Of a stretch of 61,027 nucleotides of DNA, positions 1-9,312 are shown in pieces. Each line of letters begins with the position of its first letter. Positions within the stretch are counted from its first letter, which is position 1. Both the position numbers and the translations under genes were made by a program. Below the pieces are notes generated by a model that was given only the letters and a program-made list of their open reading frames with translations, did not search any database and was not told where the DNA came from. Source of the DNA: Candidatus Saccharibacteria bacterium UBA1235 (lineage in GTDB: Bacteria; Patescibacteriota; Saccharimonadia; Saccharimonadales; Saccharimonadaceae); contig DBWP01000001.1 of assembly GCA_002309075.1 (NCBI GenBank), positions 1-61,027 on the forward strand. Direction: 5' to 3'.

Positions 1-383
1 GCCGAACAAGTATAACCGCCAGCTTTTGAGGCGAGATTTGGAATCGTATTATTTTCTGAAGAAGTTAAATTCGTATTCGCTACATTCATCACGAGGTTGT
101 AACCGAACTCATTGCTGGTCGCAACGCTAACTACTACGTCTTTTTCATTAAACCCGGCAGAAGAAAGGGAGCTTGGCGCGACATTCATAGAAGTAGAACT
201 TCCCATAGCCGTACCATCAGAATTAAAAAGCTTCACCTCAAGAATTTCGCCTTCCGGGATCGTGACAGAAAAATTGTAATCCGCTGCTGAAACCTTAGTA
301 GAGCCAAAAATCGCAACCATTACCCCCATACCTGCTACAAGGGTGATTGCGAGTACGATGACCTGCTTAAGAAGCTTTTGCAT
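1..383 (-). CDS. Secreted surface protein, N-terminal part (runs off the window)
   Basis: The reading frame opens at an ATG at 383 and stays open to the window edge, giving about 127 residues. It starts with a signal peptide: a short basic start, a hydrophobic stretch at about residues 8-30 and a small-residue end near residue 34. The mature part (YNFSVTIPEGEILEV, then VSVATSNEFGYNLVMNV) closely parallels the N-terminus of the protein at 33450-34862, so the two are paralogues sharing an N-terminal module. An SD-like AGGAAGGA lies just before the ATG and an extended -10 (TGCTATAAT) lies farther upstream at about 425-433. The C-terminal function cannot be seen. By analogy it may carry a FISUMP domain, which is inference only. 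Confidence 0.75.
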   Translation of the reverse strand, partial: MQKLLKQVIVLAITLVAGMGVMVAIFGSTKVSAADYNFSVTIPEGEILEVKLFNSDGTAMGSSTSMNVAPSSLSSAGFNEKDVVVSVATSNEFGYNLVMNVANTNLTSSENNTIPNLASKAGGYTCS

Positions 384-452
384 AATATCCTTCCTAAGCC
401 AAGAATAAGTCCACTACTTCCATTATAGCACAAGCGGAATGAAAAGTCAATA

Positions 453-1523
453 CTATTTTTCTAAAAATGCGTCGATAAAACCTTCGATTTTCCCATCTAA
501 AACCCCATCTGCATCTGTCTCTTCATATCCAGTCCGAGTGTCTTTAACAAGTTTGTAAGGTTGTAAAACGTAATTTCTGATCTGTTGACCCCAACCTGCT
601 GATTCCCCGGCCCGAAGCTCACCAATCGTCGCCGCATGCTGTTCAAGCTGCATTTGTACTAATTTACCCCTTAGAATTTCCATCGCCTTTTCTTTATTCT
701 GGAGTTGTGAACGCTCATTCTGAATCGCTACAACCGTATTTGTCGGTAAATGTGTAATCCGAACTGCAGAATTGGTCGTATTAACCGACTGTCCGCCATG
801 CCCGCCAGAATGATAAACGTCAATCCGAAGATCTTTATCATCGATCACAACCTCGGAATCAGCATCGATCACCGGTAAAACTTCCACAAGCGAAAACGAA
901 GTTTGACGTAAATTATTCGCGTTAAACGGAGAAAGCCTCACTAACCTATGAACGCCATGCTCAGATTTTAGTCGCCCATAAGCGTTCGTACCATCAATTT
1001 CGTAAACCGCAGTCTTAATTCCCGCTTCTTCGCCAGGAACCCGCTCAATTAAAGCCGCCTTCAGCCCATTTTTCTCAAAAAACCTAAGGTACATTCTTTC
1101 AAGCATACTCGCCCAATCCATTGCCTCAGTCCCACCCGCACCAGATGTAATCCTTAAAATCGCATTCTTACCATCATATTTCCCCGTAAATCTCAGCGCT
1201 TTTTTAAGGTCAGAAAGCTCATTCTCCATCGCCTCAATCTGGGCATCCAGCTCGTCCTTTAAATCATCTCCAGAAATTAAAAGCAACTCCACCATATCGT
1301 CTAACTGAGTTTTAAGTAACACCCAAGGGTCAGTTTCATCTTTTAGTTTCGCTAGTTCTTGATTTTTTGCGGTTGCCTCCGCCACATCTCGCCAAATTTC
1401 CGGCACCGCCACTTCTTCTTCAAGTTTTTCAACCCGCTTTAACTTCTCAGCAATTTGCATCTTCTCATAGGTCTTCAAAAACTCTTGTCTAAGATTTTCC
1501 AGTCTCTTCTGTAATTCTTGCAT
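453..1523 (-). CDS. prfB: Peptide chain release factor 2
   Basis: RF2 recognises UAA and UGA and triggers peptide release on the ribosome. The 356-residue protein has the RF2 anticodon-like SPF tripeptide (RLSPFNANNLRQ, about residue 200) and the catalytic GGQ loop (SGGHGGQSVNTTNSAVR, about residue 240). I start at the ATG at 1523, giving MQELQKRLENL. A longer reading adds 12 residues that run across the divergent promoter. The frame is continuous, so the programmed +1 frameshift with an internal UGA found in many prfB genes is absent. Presence of RF2 argues that UGA is a stop codon in this organism. It is divergent from dus, with only 24 bp between the two starts. Confidence 0.95.
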   Translation of the reverse strand: MQELQKRLENLRQEFLKTYEKMQIAEKLKRVEKLEEEVAVPEIWRDVAEATAKNQELAKLKDETDPWVLLKTQLDDMVELLLISGDDLKDELDAQIEAMENELSDLKKALRFTGKYDGKNAILRITSGAGGTEAMDWASMLERMYLRFFEKNGLKAALIERVPGEEAGIKTAVYEIDGTNAYGRLKSEHGVHRLVRLSPFNANNLRQTSFSLVEVLPVIDADSEVVIDDKDLRIDVYHSGGHGGQSVNTTNSAVRITHLPTNTVVAIQNERSQLQNKEKAMEILRGKLVQMQLEQHAATIGELRAGESAGWGQQIRNYVLQPYKLVKDTRTGYEETDADGVLDGKIEGFIDAFLEK

Positions 1524-1547
1524 ACTATATATGATATAATATACTGT
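1524..1547. promoter_or_regulatory. Compact divergent promoter, prfB / dus
   Basis: The 24-bp gap must hold both promoters. On the plus strand an extended -10, TGATATAAT (1532-1540), is followed by 7 nt and the dus ATG, which puts the expected transcription start at or within a base or two of the A of the ATG. On the minus strand the reverse complement contains TATATT and TATAGT candidates before the prfB ATG. No SD fits for dus. This is one of many copies of the same arrangement in the window. Confidence 0.6.
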
Positions 1548-2498
1548 ATGATTTGGCAAGAATTACCTAAACCATTTTTAATTTTAGCGCCGATGGAAGG
1601 CGTAACAGATATTATGTTCCGTCAAGTGGTGGCGCGAGCCGGACGTCCAGATTTATTTTTTACAGAATTTACTAATGTTTCTAGCTATGCTTCTGAGAAA
1701 GGTCGCGAAAACGCCTTAGAAAGATTAGAAGTTGCAGAAACCGATTCCCCGATTATCGCCCAAATTTGGGGCAAAAATCCTGAACATTTCGCAGAATGCG
1801 CCGGCGCTTTAGAGAATCTCGGTTTTTCTGGCATCGATCTTAATTTTGGTTGCCCAGATAAAAATGTCAACAAAACTGGCGGCGGAGCGGCAATGATAAA
1901 AACTCCAGAACTCGCCGTGGAATGTTTTAGAAACGCTAAAAAAGCCACGAATTTACCAGTCTCAATCAAAACTCGTCTAGGTTGGAGTAAAACAGATGAA
2001 TATAAAGATTGGCTTTCGATACTCTTAAACGAACATCCGGCAGCTTTAACCGTTCATCTTCGCACCAAAAAAGAGATGAGTAAAGTTCCGGCGCACTACG
2101 AATTAATTCCAGAAATTATTAAACTTCGCGAAAAAATCAGTCCAGAAACAAAATTGATAATTAACGGCGATATTAAAAATCGCGAAGAAGCATTAAAACT
2201 CTACGAAAAATATCCTGAAGTTGATGGTTTTATGATCGGTCGCGGCGTTTTCCAAAACCCATATTGTTTTACAAACCATATCGGAACACGCGAAGAATTA
2301 ATGGAACTTTTAAAATTACACCTTAGTTTATATGAAAAATATAGCAAAAAACATTATATTCCATACGAACCATTAAAGCATTTCTATAAAATATATATTA
2401 ATAATTTTCCAGGAGCAGCCGACCTCAGGGCGAAATTAATGGAAACCCACTCAATAGACGAAGCAAATGCGGTTCTTCGCTCTTTTTCCGTGATATAA
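1548..2498 (+). CDS. dus: tRNA-dihydrouridine synthase
   Basis: This FMN enzyme reduces uridines in the tRNA D-loop to dihydrouridine. The protein (about 316 aa from the ATG at 1548, MIWQELPKPF) has the family's opening LAPMEGVTDIMFRQ, the DLNFGCPDKNV segment with the catalytic cysteine (about residue 100), and the FMN-phosphate motif INGDIKNREEA followed by DGFMIGRGVFQNP. The C-terminal helical domain is present but short. The start is set by the extended -10 box ending 7 nt upstream. The TAA stop lies inside the -10 box of the next gene. Which uridine it modifies cannot be told from sequence alone. Confidence 0.93.
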   Translation: MIWQELPKPFLILAPMEGVTDIMFRQVVARAGRPDLFFTEFTNVSSYASEKGRENALERLEVAETDSPIIAQIWGKNPEHFAECAGALENLGFSGIDLNFGCPDKNVNKTGGGAAMIKTPELAVECFRNAKKATNLPVSIKTRLGWSKTDEYKDWLSILLNEHPAALTVHLRTKKEMSKVPAHYELIPEIIKLREKISPETKLIINGDIKNREEALKLYEKYPEVDGFMIGRGVFQNPYCFTNHIGTREELMELLKLHLSLYEKYSKKHYIPYEPLKHFYKIYINNFPGAADLRAKLMETHSIDEANAVLRSFSVI

Positions 2499-2506
2499 TA
2501 TATTAC

Positions 2507-3715
2507 ATGAAAATAGCATTACTCGGATATGGCAAAGAAGGTCAAGCGACCGAAAAATATTTTAAATCACACTTTGAAAATGTAGAAATCGACATTTTTG
2601 AAAACTTCACTCATGATGAAATCAAAAAACAAGATTTTTCTGTTTATGACTTCGTTTTTCGTAGTCCATCTGTTCCGCCTCTACATCTTAAAAACGAAAC
2701 TAGTGTCACAAAATATTTCTTCGATCATTGCCCTTGTAAAATCATCGGCGTAACCGCCACAAAAGGTAAAGGAACTATTTGTTCTTTCATTAAATCCATT
2801 CTTTACGCCGCCGGAAAAGACGCTTATCTTGTTGGGAATATTGGCGTCCCATCCATTGAGATATTAGACAATTTAACTCCTAATTCTGTCGTGGTTTATG
2901 AAATGTCGAGTTTTCAACTTTGGGATCTTAAAAAATCTCCGTCTGTCGCAGTTATTGGACATCTTGAGCCAGAACACATAAACGTGCACGGTAGCTATGA
3001 AGATTATCTTAACGCTAAATCTAACATAACAGCTTATCAGTCAGAAAACGACTACTGCATATACTATGCGAATAATCCAACCTCTTCCAAAATCGCTTCC
3101 ATATCAAAAGCCCATAAAATTCCTTATCCGTTCGAGATTTCGGATGACATTCTAAAAAATATCACCATCCCTGGCCATCATAACGCCGAAAATGCCATGG
3201 CTGCTATTGCCGCCGCAACAAGTTACGATGAAAATATTTCAGAAGAAGCCATAAAAGAAGGCTTGAAAAATTTCCATGGCCTCCCGCATCGTCTTGAATA
3301 TCTTCGCGAATTAAATGATGTCAAATATTATGATGATAATTTTTCTACCAACGTCGCTTCGACTCGTGTTGCTGTCGAAGCTTTCCCAAATGAAAAACTC
3401 GTAGTTATCATTGGTGGTCGCGATAAAACCAATAACGAAGATTTACCAGAACTTTATAATACTCTAAAATCTGAAAATATCAAAAAAATCATTTTAATTG
3501 GCGAATCTGGCAAAGCCCTTGCAAAAGATTATCAAGATAATAGATTTATTATGGCAAACAATCTAGAAGCCGCTATTACCGCTGCCCGCCTTGAAGCTGA
3601 AGCTATAAAACCAGCCATTGTCATGATGTCTCCGGCTGCTGCTTCTTTTGATATGTTTAAGAACGTTTATGACCGCGGCGATCAGTTTAAAAATTTAATC
3701 GCATCTCTAAATTAG
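2507..3715 (+). CDS. murD: UDP-N-acetylmuramoylalanine--D-glutamate ligase
   Basis: MurD adds D-glutamate to UDP-MurNAc-L-Ala in cytoplasmic peptidoglycan precursor synthesis. The 402-residue protein has an N-terminal Rossmann-like domain (MKIALLGYGKEG), the ATP loop VTATKGKGTICSF (about 84-96), EMSSFQL, the Mur-ligase HNAENAMAAIAA (about 225) and the C-terminal MurD signature SPAAASFDMFKNVYDRGDQF. Its size is slightly below the usual 440-450. TGATATAAT (2491-2499) overlaps the dus stop codon and ends 7 nt before the ATG, so a leaderless transcript is likely. Its 3' end overlaps the convergent M16 peptidase gene by 29 bp. Confidence 0.92.
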   Translation: MKIALLGYGKEGQATEKYFKSHFENVEIDIFENFTHDEIKKQDFSVYDFVFRSPSVPPLHLKNETSVTKYFFDHCPCKIIGVTATKGKGTICSFIKSILYAAGKDAYLVGNIGVPSIEILDNLTPNSVVVYEMSSFQLWDLKKSPSVAVIGHLEPEHINVHGSYEDYLNAKSNITAYQSENDYCIYYANNPTSSKIASISKAHKIPYPFEISDDILKNITIPGHHNAENAMAAIAAATSYDENISEEAIKEGLKNFHGLPHRLEYLRELNDVKYYDDNFSTNVASTRVAVEAFPNEKLVVIIGGRDKTNNEDLPELYNTLKSENIKKIILIGESGKALAKDYQDNRFIMANNLEAAITAARLEAEAIKPAIVMMSPAAASFDMFKNVYDRGDQFKNLIASLN

Positions 3716-4958
3716 AAATCGTCGCTTTTTCGACCGAAGAAACCGTTGCAAACCCTTTGACGCCAGAACCAGCAAATTCTCTTGCAAGCTCAATCATTCT
3801 CATACGATCAATTCCACGAATTAAATTCGGCATATCATCGTAATGTTGAATAGTTTCATTCGTGAAATAATTTTCCGCATAATAATCAGCAATCTGACCT
3901 ACAGTTTGTGCCCCCATCTGAAAACGCCCGAGCGCATAAGATCTTGCTGCTTCGAAATCTTCTTCCGAAACTTCGCCATTTAGAGCTTTCATCATTTCCT
4001 CTTGAATCAATTTAAACAATTCTTCGGCATTTTCAACATTCACTTCGCCATCAAAATCCCAATATGTGTTGTACGCATTCGCCGCAATTGAACTTCCCAT
4101 GCCATAAATCAAACCGCGCTTCCTCGCCGTTCCGAAAATTTTCGAATTCGTCGTCCCATTCAGAATATGATTAAGACAGTTCATCGCAAAAACTTCATTT
4201 GGCTCCAAATGCCTTGGCGTTACTAAAGAAAATCCAAACGTAATATTCGAAGCATCTTTTCTTCTGATTGAGACCATTTCACCAGTAGATAAATCCGAGC
4301 GCGGAACCTCAAATTTTTCACCCTCTTTAAGCGGCCAACTCTCGAGTTCTTTTATGATATCTTTTTTTCGCCCTTTCATTTTACCAGCTATAATAAATAG
4401 CATATTTTTTGCCGTATGTGTTCGTCGATAATGTTCCCTAATGTCTTTTAATTCGATATTCTGAATCGTCTCGCGCCTCGCCGAAAGATCTAAAACTTCC
4501 TCGCCAACCGCTTGTTGTACTCTCGGCCATAAAAGTCGATAATAATCATTCATATATCCCGTAAGTTCGCTCCTTACGTTTGCTTTTTCGCTTTTTAGTT
4601 CTTCTTCATTGAATTTCGGTTCGCAAATCGAGTAGCGCTGAAGCTCCATAATTCGATCCCATTCAAAATCTGCACACTCCGTTTCATAACAAACAGAAAT
4701 ATCGCTCGTCCATGCATTATGATAAGCTCCATTTTTTGTAAATTCCGCTTCAAATTGTTGCTCATTTTTAAATTTCGCATTCGCACCAAAAGCTAAATGC
4801 TCAACTACGTGCGGAAGTTCATAAACTTCTTTATTTTTTGCATACAACATTCCAGCCCGAAATTGTATACGCGTCGCCATCACTGTTGCGCCTGGAATAT
4901 CAACAAGTAGCCCACGCGCCCCATTTTTTAGCGTAACTTCCTCGACTGAATGTTTCAT
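3687..4958 (-). CDS. M16 family zinc metallopeptidase (single-unit)
   Basis: The 423-residue protein has the inverted zinc motif HxxEH (LPHVVEHLAFG, about residues 48-52) and a downstream acidic residue region (NVRSELTG, about 125) expected to supply the third ligand. The C-terminal half has M16-type repeats and ends near AREFAGSGVKG. The length matches half-size M16 proteins that act as dimers. Its ATG overlaps the secA stop (ATGA), so it is translationally coupled to secA. That context suggests work on exported or membrane proteins, but no signal peptide is visible and the substrate is unknown. Confidence 0.85.
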   Translation of the reverse strand: MKHSVEEVTLKNGARGLLVDIPGATVMATRIQFRAGMLYAKNKEVYELPHVVEHLAFGANAKFKNEQQFEAEFTKNGAYHNAWTSDISVCYETECADFEWDRIMELQRYSICEPKFNEEELKSEKANVRSELTGYMNDYYRLLWPRVQQAVGEEVLDLSARRETIQNIELKDIREHYRRTHTAKNMLFIIAGKMKGRKKDIIKELESWPLKEGEKFEVPRSDLSTGEMVSIRRKDASNITFGFSLVTPRHLEPNEVFAMNCLNHILNGTTNSKIFGTARKRGLIYGMGSSIAANAYNTYWDFDGEVNVENAEELFKLIQEEMMKALNGEVSEEDFEAARSYALGRFQMGAQTVGQIADYYAENYFTNETIQHYDDMPNLIRGIDRMRMIELAREFAGSGVKGFATVSSVEKATISNLEMRLNF

Positions 4959-7654
4959 TTTCTTTTAGATTTAGATTTCTTATTCTTTTTAGACTTTTTA
5001 CTACTCTTTTTTGTTGAAGTCCTCTTTACTGGCGATTTTTTCTTAAATTCTTCGTCTAAATTCTTTCGACCCTTCGAAATTTCGTTCACGCCTTTTTCGG
5101 TTTGAGACTCCGCCATCTTCGTAAGCTCCGATTCATATTCTTCACCATCGGCCACATTTTCTTCGTGTGCTTCTGCTGGAGTAATCGTGAGTAAGATTCT
5201 AAGCACCTCTTCTCGCAAATTCCTTTGCAAACCATCAAATAATTTTTGCGATTCTGCACGATATTCTACTAAAGGATCTCTTTGGCCAACGCTTCGCCAA
5301 TGAATCCCCTCACGAAGATGCTGCATATTTTCAAGATGCTGCATCCATAAAGTATCGAGAACCTTAAGATAAACTTCTCTCTCCACTTTACGCATTACGT
5401 CGGAACCAAATTTCTCTTCTTGGGCCTTATATGCTTCTTCCACTGCCTCTAATGCTAACTTTTCACGATCTTTTTCTTTACGTTTCAAACCAATTTCATG
5501 AATCAAGTCATCATTGAAGTTAAATACCGACTTAAATTCAACATCAAAATTCTTATTCACACGCGACGAGAATTCAGTCAAGCTCTTAACTTCGTCTCGC
5601 ATTAATCGTTTAATTTCAGGATAAATATCATCACCCATCAAAATCTTGCGGCGAATCATATAAACAACTTTACGGTGACGATTAATTACGTTATCGTACT
5701 GGACCACATTCTTACGTGAATCAAAGTTAAAACCTTCAATTCGTTTTTGTGCCGCTTCCAAAGTCCTTGAAATTGACTTTGTCTGAATCGGCATGTCGTC
5801 TGGTAAACCAAGTCTGGTCATCAACATTTTGACTCTATCACCCTGGAAAATTCGCATCAAATCATCTTCGCAAGATACAAAGAATTGCGTCGTACCTGGA
5901 TCGCCCTGACGACCACCACGACCTCGAAGCTGATTATCGACTCGTCTTGAATCATGACGCTCAGAACCAATCACTACGAGACCACCAAGTTCTTTCACTC
6001 CTTCACCAAGTTTAATGTCAGTACCACGTCCAGCCATATTAGTTGCAAGCGTAATCGCACCTTTTTCTCCTGCGCGCGCCACAATCGCCGCTTCCCGCTC
6101 ATTATTTTTCGCGTTCAAAATCTCATATGGCAAGCCGAACTGATCTAGATATCTCGCAATCTCTTCATTATTTGCAATCGAACCCGAACCAACCAAAACC
6201 GGCTGACCTTTTTCATGATATTTTTTGACTTCTTCTGCGATCGCTTTAAGCTTACCGGCTTTTGTTTTATAAATTAAATCATCCTTATCGACACGCGCAA
6301 TCGGTTTATTTGGTGGAATCTGAATTACATCAAGCGCATAAATCTGCTGGAATTCTTCTGCTTCCGTAAACGCCGTGCCAGTCATACCGGATAATTTATG
6401 ATAAAGCCTAAAGAAATTCTGGAAAGAAATCGTCGCGAGCGTCATCGACTCTTGTTTTACAGCCACACCTTCTTTTGCTTCAATCGCCTGATGTAGACCC
6501 TCATTATAACGTCGCCCCTGCATTAAACGACCAGTATGCTCATCGACAATAATTACTTCGCCCGAATTCGTTACCACATAATCTTTATCGCGCTTAAATA
6601 GAACTTCTGCTCGAAGCGCTTGCTCCATGTGATACACGAGCGGCGTATTCTTTACAGAATATAAATCATCTACGCCCAAAATATCTTGAACTTTTTCAAT
6701 TCCAGCATCAGTTAAAGTCACCGAGCGTCTTTTTTCATCTAAAACATAATCCTCTGGCGTTAACTTTGCTGCCACTCTTGCAAAATGATAATATTGATCA
6801 GGGTTGTCTCCTGCTGGCGCAGAAATAATCAATGGCGTTCTCGCTTCATCGATTAAAATCGAATCGACCTCATCAACAATCGCAAAATTAAGCTCGCGCT
6901 GACGAAGATATTGAACCTCACTCGTCATATTATCGCGAAGATAATCGAACCCGAATTCATTATTCGTACCATAAGTCACATCCGCCGCATAAGCTTCTTT
7001 TCTTGTTGCTGGACGAAGATGTTTAAAACGCTCATCCGTATGCTCTTCGTTTTCGTACTCAGGATCATAAACATACGAAGCCTCATTAACGATTATACCA
7101 ACCGAAAGACCTAAGAAATTATATACCGGACCATTCCAGCCCGCATCACGCTGCGCCAAATAATCATTTACGGTCACCACATGCACACCTTTTCCAGTTA
7201 AGGCATTAAGGTATGCTGGAAGAAGCGCGACAAGCGTCTTACCTTCGCCAGTTTTCATTTCTGCAACCGCGCCAGAATGCAAAACCATGCCACCAATCAA
7301 CTGCACGTCATATGGTCGCATTCCTAAAACTCTTTTAGATGCTTCCCGCACAACCGCAAAAGCCTCTGGTAAAATCGCATCAAGCGCCTTATCGCTGTTC
7401 CCGACTTTTTCCTTTAAAATCGCAGTCTGAGCCTGGAGCTTCTTATCGCTCATCTTCTCATATTTCGGCTCTAGCTTATTAACTTCTTGCGCCTTTTTCC
7501 ACATTTTTTTCAAGATTTTTTTCTGAGCATCACCAAATACGCCCTGCAAAAACTTTGTAAGCGCTGTTTTATCCGCCAACTTATCCGTTGGTTTCTTTTC
7601 TTTCTTCACTTTTTTAGGAGAAGGCCTCTTAGCCACCTCAGTATTTTTCACCAT
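4955..7654 (-). CDS. secA: Preprotein translocase ATPase SecA
   Basis: SecA drives Sec-dependent protein export through SecYEG. The 899-residue protein has the Walker A motif MKTGEGKTLVALLP (about residue 133), the DEAD-type motif IVDEVDSILIDEARTPLI, the GMTGTAFTEAEEF region, and NMAGRGTDIKLGEGV. The usual C-terminal cysteine-rich zinc motif that binds SecB is missing. Instead the tail is about 25 residues of mostly lysine and serine. An AGGAG lies upstream of the ATG, so initiation is SD-driven. It sits downstream of serS-hpf and is coupled to the M16 peptidase gene. Confidence 0.96.
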   Translation of the reverse strand: MVKNTEVAKRPSPKKVKKEKKPTDKLADKTALTKFLQGVFGDAQKKILKKMWKKAQEVNKLEPKYEKMSDKKLQAQTAILKEKVGNSDKALDAILPEAFAVVREASKRVLGMRPYDVQLIGGMVLHSGAVAEMKTGEGKTLVALLPAYLNALTGKGVHVVTVNDYLAQRDAGWNGPVYNFLGLSVGIIVNEASYVYDPEYENEEHTDERFKHLRPATRKEAYAADVTYGTNNEFGFDYLRDNMTSEVQYLRQRELNFAIVDEVDSILIDEARTPLIISAPAGDNPDQYYHFARVAAKLTPEDYVLDEKRRSVTLTDAGIEKVQDILGVDDLYSVKNTPLVYHMEQALRAEVLFKRDKDYVVTNSGEVIIVDEHTGRLMQGRRYNEGLHQAIEAKEGVAVKQESMTLATISFQNFFRLYHKLSGMTGTAFTEAEEFQQIYALDVIQIPPNKPIARVDKDDLIYKTKAGKLKAIAEEVKKYHEKGQPVLVGSGSIANNEEIARYLDQFGLPYEILNAKNNEREAAIVARAGEKGAITLATNMAGRGTDIKLGEGVKELGGLVVIGSERHDSRRVDNQLRGRGGRQGDPGTTQFFVSCEDDLMRIFQGDRVKMLMTRLGLPDDMPIQTKSISRTLEAAQKRIEGFNFDSRKNVVQYDNVINRHRKVVYMIRRKILMGDDIYPEIKRLMRDEVKSLTEFSSRVNKNFDVEFKSVFNFNDDLIHEIGLKRKEKDREKLALEAVEEAYKAQEEKFGSDVMRKVEREVYLKVLDTLWMQHLENMQHLREGIHWRSVGQRDPLVEYRAESQKLFDGLQRNLREEVLRILLTITPAEAHEENVADGEEYESELTKMAESQTEKGVNEISKGRKNLDEEFKKKSPVKRTSTKKSSKKSKKNKKSKSKRK

Positions 7655-7687
7655 AAATAAACTCCAATCTCCTACTATTCTATCACA

Positions 7688-8050
7688 CTATTTTCTCTTA
7701 ATAAAGAGATTTTTGAGGCTTCTTTTTTGACGATGTGGTTGCATATCGAGCTTATAACGTCGAATTTGACCCGTAAGCTTCGCCTCAACTAAATCAACTC
7801 CAGCAAAAACGTTTGAACATTCATCTTTTGCTGCGATCACTTTACCGCCAGGAATATCCATTGCTACCGAAATTTCATATTTATCTGAGCTATTTTTTCC
7901 AATTTCTGCCACCACAACATTAACCACGACATCTTTCTTGTAGCCTCTTGGTAAATACTTATCAAGTTTCCCAAGTCGCTTTGTTGTGTATTTTTTCAGC
8001 CCATCTTCAACTTTATAGTTATTACCGCTGATTTCGATTTTTTCTATCAT
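7688..8050 (-). CDS. hpf: Ribosome hibernation promoting factor, short form
   Basis: HPF/RaiA proteins bind the 30S subunit and keep idle ribosomes inactive. The 120-residue protein MIEKIEISGNNYKVEDGLKK... shows the characteristic beta-alpha-beta fold with KYTTKRLGKLDKYLP, the DIPGGKVIAAKD strand and a basic C-terminus. The C-terminal dimerisation domain of long HPF is absent. I use the ATG at 8050 because AAAAGGAG sits 5 nt before it. A longer reading would run back into serS. It is the second gene of the serS-hpf-secA run, a similar neighbourhood to hpf-secA in Firmicutes. Confidence 0.88.
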   Translation of the reverse strand: MIEKIEISGNNYKVEDGLKKYTTKRLGKLDKYLPRGYKKDVVVNVVVAEIGKNSSDKYEISVAMDIPGGKVIAAKDECSNVFAGVDLVEAKLTGQIRRYKLDMQPHRQKRSLKNLFIKRK

Positions 8051-8060
8051 ATTTCTCCTT

Positions 8061-9305
8061 TTATAGTTCTTCCTTGCCGCCAAGATACGGTCTTAATACC
8101 TCTGGAATTTTCAATTTACCATCTGGCGTTGCATAATTTTCGATCATCACAACCAACGCTCTTGCAAGCGGGATTGCCGTTCCATTCAAAGTATGCACAA
8201 ACTCAACCGTCCCGTCTTTTCGACGCACTCGCACATTACAAGCTCTCGCCTGAAAATCTGTACAGTTCGAACAACTCGTAATTTCCTGATATTTTTGATT
8301 TACCGGCGACCAATATTCCATGTCATATTTTTTAGCTGCCGGCGCCCCAAGATCTCCCGCCGCAATATTAATTACATGATAAGGAATGCCTAGTCCCTGC
8401 CAAATCTCTTCTTCAATCGCTAAAATCTTCTCATGAATCTCTTTACTTTGTTCTGGCAAACAAAATGCATACATTTCAAGCTTATTAAACTGATGGACCC
8501 TAAACAAGCCTCTCGTATATTTACCATAAGTCCCCGCCTCTTTTCTAAAACACGCCGAATAACCAGCATAAAATAGCGGCAACTTATCCTCATCAATAAT
8601 TTCATCCATATGATAACCAGTTAAAGGCATCTCCGCCGTCGCAATCATCGCAAGATCTTCACCTTCGATATAATATTCATCACTCTGCTCCGAGCTACGC
8701 GGGTTAAAGCCACATCCCTCAAGAACGCGTGACGACACCATATCTGGCACCGTCATAAAAGTAAATCCGTGTTTTAAGACTTTCGAAAGCCCATACTGCA
8801 AAAGCGCATTTTCAAGGAGCGCTAAACCGTCTTTAAGATAATAAAACTTCGCGCCAGCAACTTTTGCACCACGCTCAAAATCTACCCAATCTCTAGAAAC
8901 CGCATAGTCTAAGTGATCAACCCCAGTCTCATGGTTTTCACCCCATTTTTTTACCTCAACCGAGCATTCTTCACCCCCAAGTGGCACGTCGTCGAAAATG
9001 ACGTTCGGTACCCTCTTAAGACCATTATAGCACATCTCTTCAATTTTGTCAAGTTCAGCCTCTTTTTTAGCTAATTCTTCCTTGATTTCGCGCCCCTCAG
9101 TAATCAATTCCGGCGTCGGTTTTCCGCCCTTCATCTTCCCTGCGACTTCATTTCGACGCGCGCGCAGCCCCTCAACCTCTGTAAGGATTGCCTTTCTCTT
9201 ATCGTCAAGCTCCAAAATTTCGTTAATATTTATCTTATAACCTTTTTCTTTCGTGGACTTTTCCACAAGCTCAAGATTCTCTCTAATAAACTTCACATCT
9301 AACAT
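8061..9305 (-). CDS. serS: Seryl-tRNA synthetase
   Basis: This enzyme charges tRNA-Ser. The 414-residue class II synthetase opens with the antiparallel coiled-coil arm (about residues 27-105, with ELDDKRKAIL and EELAKKEAELDKIEEM) that grips the tRNA-Ser long variable arm. Motif 2 follows at CFRKEAGTYGKYTRGLFRVH (about 255-275), and motif 3 at NGTAIPLARALVVMIEN. TGGTATAAT ends 6 nt before the ATG inside the end of rsmA, so it likely has its own leaderless promoter. Downstream is hpf. Confidence 0.96.
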   Translation of the reverse strand: MLDVKFIRENLELVEKSTKEKGYKININEILELDDKRKAILTEVEGLRARRNEVAGKMKGGKPTPELITEGREIKEELAKKEAELDKIEEMCYNGLKRVPNVIFDDVPLGGEECSVEVKKWGENHETGVDHLDYAVSRDWVDFERGAKVAGAKFYYLKDGLALLENALLQYGLSKVLKHGFTFMTVPDMVSSRVLEGCGFNPRSSEQSDEYYIEGEDLAMIATAEMPLTGYHMDEIIDEDKLPLFYAGYSACFRKEAGTYGKYTRGLFRVHQFNKLEMYAFCLPEQSKEIHEKILAIEEEIWQGLGIPYHVINIAAGDLGAPAAKKYDMEYWSPVNQKYQEITSCSNCTDFQARACNVRVRRKDGTVEFVHTLNGTAIPLARALVVMIENYATPDGKLKIPEVLRPYLGGKEEL

Positions 9306-9312
9306 ATTATTA

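Noticed and set aside
1440..1523. Programmed +1 frameshift site in prfB
   Set aside because: The RF2 frame is open from the ATG to the end, with no internal UGA and no CUU-UGA slippery site near codon 25.
8050..8083. Longer HPF start at 8083
   Set aside because: It lies in the end of serS and lacks an SD, whereas the ATG at 8050 has AAAAGGAG just upstream.
9018..9038. TGTGCTATAAT box on the minus strand inside serS
   Set aside because: It encodes conserved serS residues (MCYNGL) and no start codon or RNA follows at the right distance.
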